Shown here in pieces: positions 5,409 to 6,166 of a stretch of 6,166 bases of DNA. Source of the stretch: Halanaerobiaceae bacterium (lineage in GTDB: Bacteria; Bacillota; Halanaerobiia; Halanaerobiales; Halarsenatibacteraceae); assembly GCA_003554685.1 (NCBI GenBank), contig PWHA01000022.1, positions 1-6,166 on the forward strand, read 5' to 3'. A model generated the notes under the pieces. That model was given only the letters and a program-made list of their open reading frames with translations. It was not told the origin of the DNA and searched no databases. Each line of letters opens with the position of its first letter. Within the stretch, counting starts at the first letter, position 1. Both the position numbers and the translations under genes were made by a program.

Positions 5409-5478
5409 TTAAGCTCTGACTGAGTTTTAATTAAGCTCTGACTGAGTTTTAATTAAGCTCTGACTGAGTTTTAATTAA
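5391..5478 (+). repeat. 22-bp tandem repeat, four units, starting inside the membrane protein gene
   Basis: Units at 5413-5434, 5435-5456 and 5457-5478 are identical. The stretch 5391-5412, which encodes the last residues and stop codon of the membrane protein, is the same unit with 4 mismatches, so the array probably grew from the gene's 3' end. Each unit contains the palindrome TTAATTAA. Across each unit boundary the RNA can form a short hairpin: GAGCTT and AAGCTC around TAATT at the first, with a G-U pair in the later ones. As 22 is not a multiple of 3 and the array lies after the stop, the protein is unaffected by unit number. Confidence 0.92.
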
Positions 5479-5515
5479 CAGGAGTTATCTTATACAGAAT
5501 TAACGGCAATCAAGT

Positions 5516-5543
5516 TTGCAAGAATACCGAGCTAAAGTATTAA
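5516..5543 (+). promoter_or_regulatory. weak candidate promoter of the SDR gene
   Basis: TTGCAA (5516-5521), a 16-base spacer and TATTAA (5538-5543) form a plausible sigma-A promoter with four of six matches in each box. A second weak option is TTGTCA (5562-5567) with TAATCT (5584-5589). The SDR gene may instead be read from the membrane protein promoter, as no T-run terminator lies between the two genes. Confidence 0.28.
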
Positions 5544-5618
5544 CTAATCTTAAACCTGTTTTTGTCAGGAAATTAGCCTGGCATAATCTGAAAACCAATT
5601 TCTTAAGGAGGTGCCCGA

Positions 5619-6166
5619 ATGAATTTTGAAATTGCAGGTAATGCAGCTTTAATTACCGCTTCCAGCAGGGGACTGGGTAAAGCTGCCGCCAGGTCGCTGG
5701 TGCTGGAGGGTGTTAATGTGATGGTTAACGGTAGAAATGAAGAGAGGCTTACTAAAACAGTTGAGGAATTAAATAGTTTGAGCGGCGGCAGGGTTATAGG
5801 TCAGGTCGGAGATATCACCAGCAAGGAGGATATCTCAAAGCTGGTAGAAGTCACCTATCAGGAATTTGGCAGGCTTGACCATCTGGTGACCTCGGCCGGA
5901 GGCCCGCCTGATCTTCTCTTTGAAGAAACGGCAGATCAGGACTGGTATAAATCCTTTGATCTGCTTGTCATGAGCGTGGTCAGGCTGGTCAGAGAGTCGG
6001 TGCAGTATCTGCGGGAGGGAGAAGGTGGTACCATTGTCAATATAACTTCAATAAGTGTTAAGGAAGCAATTCCCGGTCTGGTGCTGTCCAATTCGGTCCG
6101 CATGAGTGTTATCGGTCTGATGAAAACCCTGGCCCGGGAGCTGGGTCCGGAAATCAGAGTTAATGC
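5619..6166 (+). CDS. SDR family oxidoreductase with atypical active site (partial, C-terminus beyond right edge)
   Basis: The ATG at 5619 follows AAGGAGGTG (5605-5613) at ideal spacing; 182 full codons are present. Residues 9-20 hold the nucleotide-binding 'ALITASSRGLG', a TGxxxGxG variant with Ala in place of the first Gly. 'NGRNEERL' (37-44) with Arg39 hints at NADP(H) preference. 'GDI' (64-66), 'TSAGG' (91-95, in place of NNAG) and 'IVNITSISV' (139-147, with the usual catalytic Ser region) follow. The classical YxxxK is replaced by Ser157-Asn-Ser-Val-Arg161. The variant is shared by a recognisable SDR subgroup annotated as 3-oxoacyl-ACP reductase-like, so it is probably not a sequencing error, and the pseudogene at 1672-2077 carries the same residues. 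The missing part can be inferred from that pseudogene: about 80 more residues ending near 'EGG', for a total near 260. The substrate is unknown. Confidence 0.9.
   Translation, partial: MNFEIAGNAALITASSRGLGKAAARSLVLEGVNVMVNGRNEERLTKTVEELNSLSGGRVIGQVGDITSKEDISKLVEVTYQEFGRLDHLVTSAGGPPDLLFEETADQDWYKSFDLLVMSVVRLVRESVQYLREGEGGTIVNITSISVKEAIPGLVLSNSVRMSVIGLMKTLARELGPEIRVN

Larger units (their letters stand above)
4881..6166 (+). repeat. intact copy of the duplicated module (continues past right edge)
   Basis: This is the fuller counterpart of 1421-2077. It contains the shared terminator, leader, membrane protein gene and SDR gene, with no deletion between the last two. The last 104 bases of the window are identical to 1730-1833. 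Confidence 0.9.

Noticed and set aside
5391..5478. CRISPR array
   Set aside because: The 22-bp units are directly adjacent with no spacers, so this is a simple tandem repeat.

Overview
The window reads as part of a chromosome of an anaerobic, low-to-mid GC Firmicute. Ribosome binding sites are strong AGGAGG types, GTG and TTG starts occur, terminators are short stems followed by T-runs, and there is a corrinoid-type 'methionine synthase activation domain' protein of the kind common in anaerobic Clostridia and relatives. The acidic, Glu/Asp-rich proteins would suit a halophilic or halotolerant group such as Halanaerobiales, but that placement is inference, not something the sequence proves.

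Layout. (1) 1-517, minus strand: 5' part of a Tat-exported DUF362 protein, running off the left edge. (2) 518-1114: a long AT-rich spacer with an 8-bp tandem repeat, a 17-bp operator-like palindrome, a Rho-independent terminator with no gene in front of it (possible small RNA), and the promoter of the next gene. (3) 1115-1366: a small DUF4242-like protein. (4) 1421-2255: a broken copy of a module consisting of terminator, leader, two-TM membrane protein gene, SDR gene, then a convergent DUF362 fragment. An internal deletion fused the membrane gene to the SDR gene in frame, and a 13-bp tandem duplication then shifted the frame. (5) 2378-4871: a probable three-gene operon encoding a SAM-dependent methyltransferase, a B12-dependent methionine-synthase-activation-domain protein and a two-domain GNAT acetyltransferase, closed by a terminator. 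(6) 4881-6166: the intact copy of the module, with terminator, promoter, two-TM protein, four 22-bp repeats at the gene's 3' end, and an SDR oxidoreductase cut by the right edge.

The main story is the duplicated module. The two copies are about 92% identical over the first 123 bases of the membrane gene and more diverged upstream of it, yet exactly identical for the last 104 bases that can be compared inside the SDR gene. That mosaic suggests recent gene conversion or repeat-driven recombination. The SDR itself belongs to an atypical type in which Ser and Arg stand where the catalytic Tyr and Lys of YxxxK are normally found. A remnant of a second DUF362 gene, with its upstream region, sits directly after the broken SDR, so DUF362 and SDR genes may have been neighbours more than once in this genome. 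I see no insertion sequence, CRISPR array, tRNA or rRNA.
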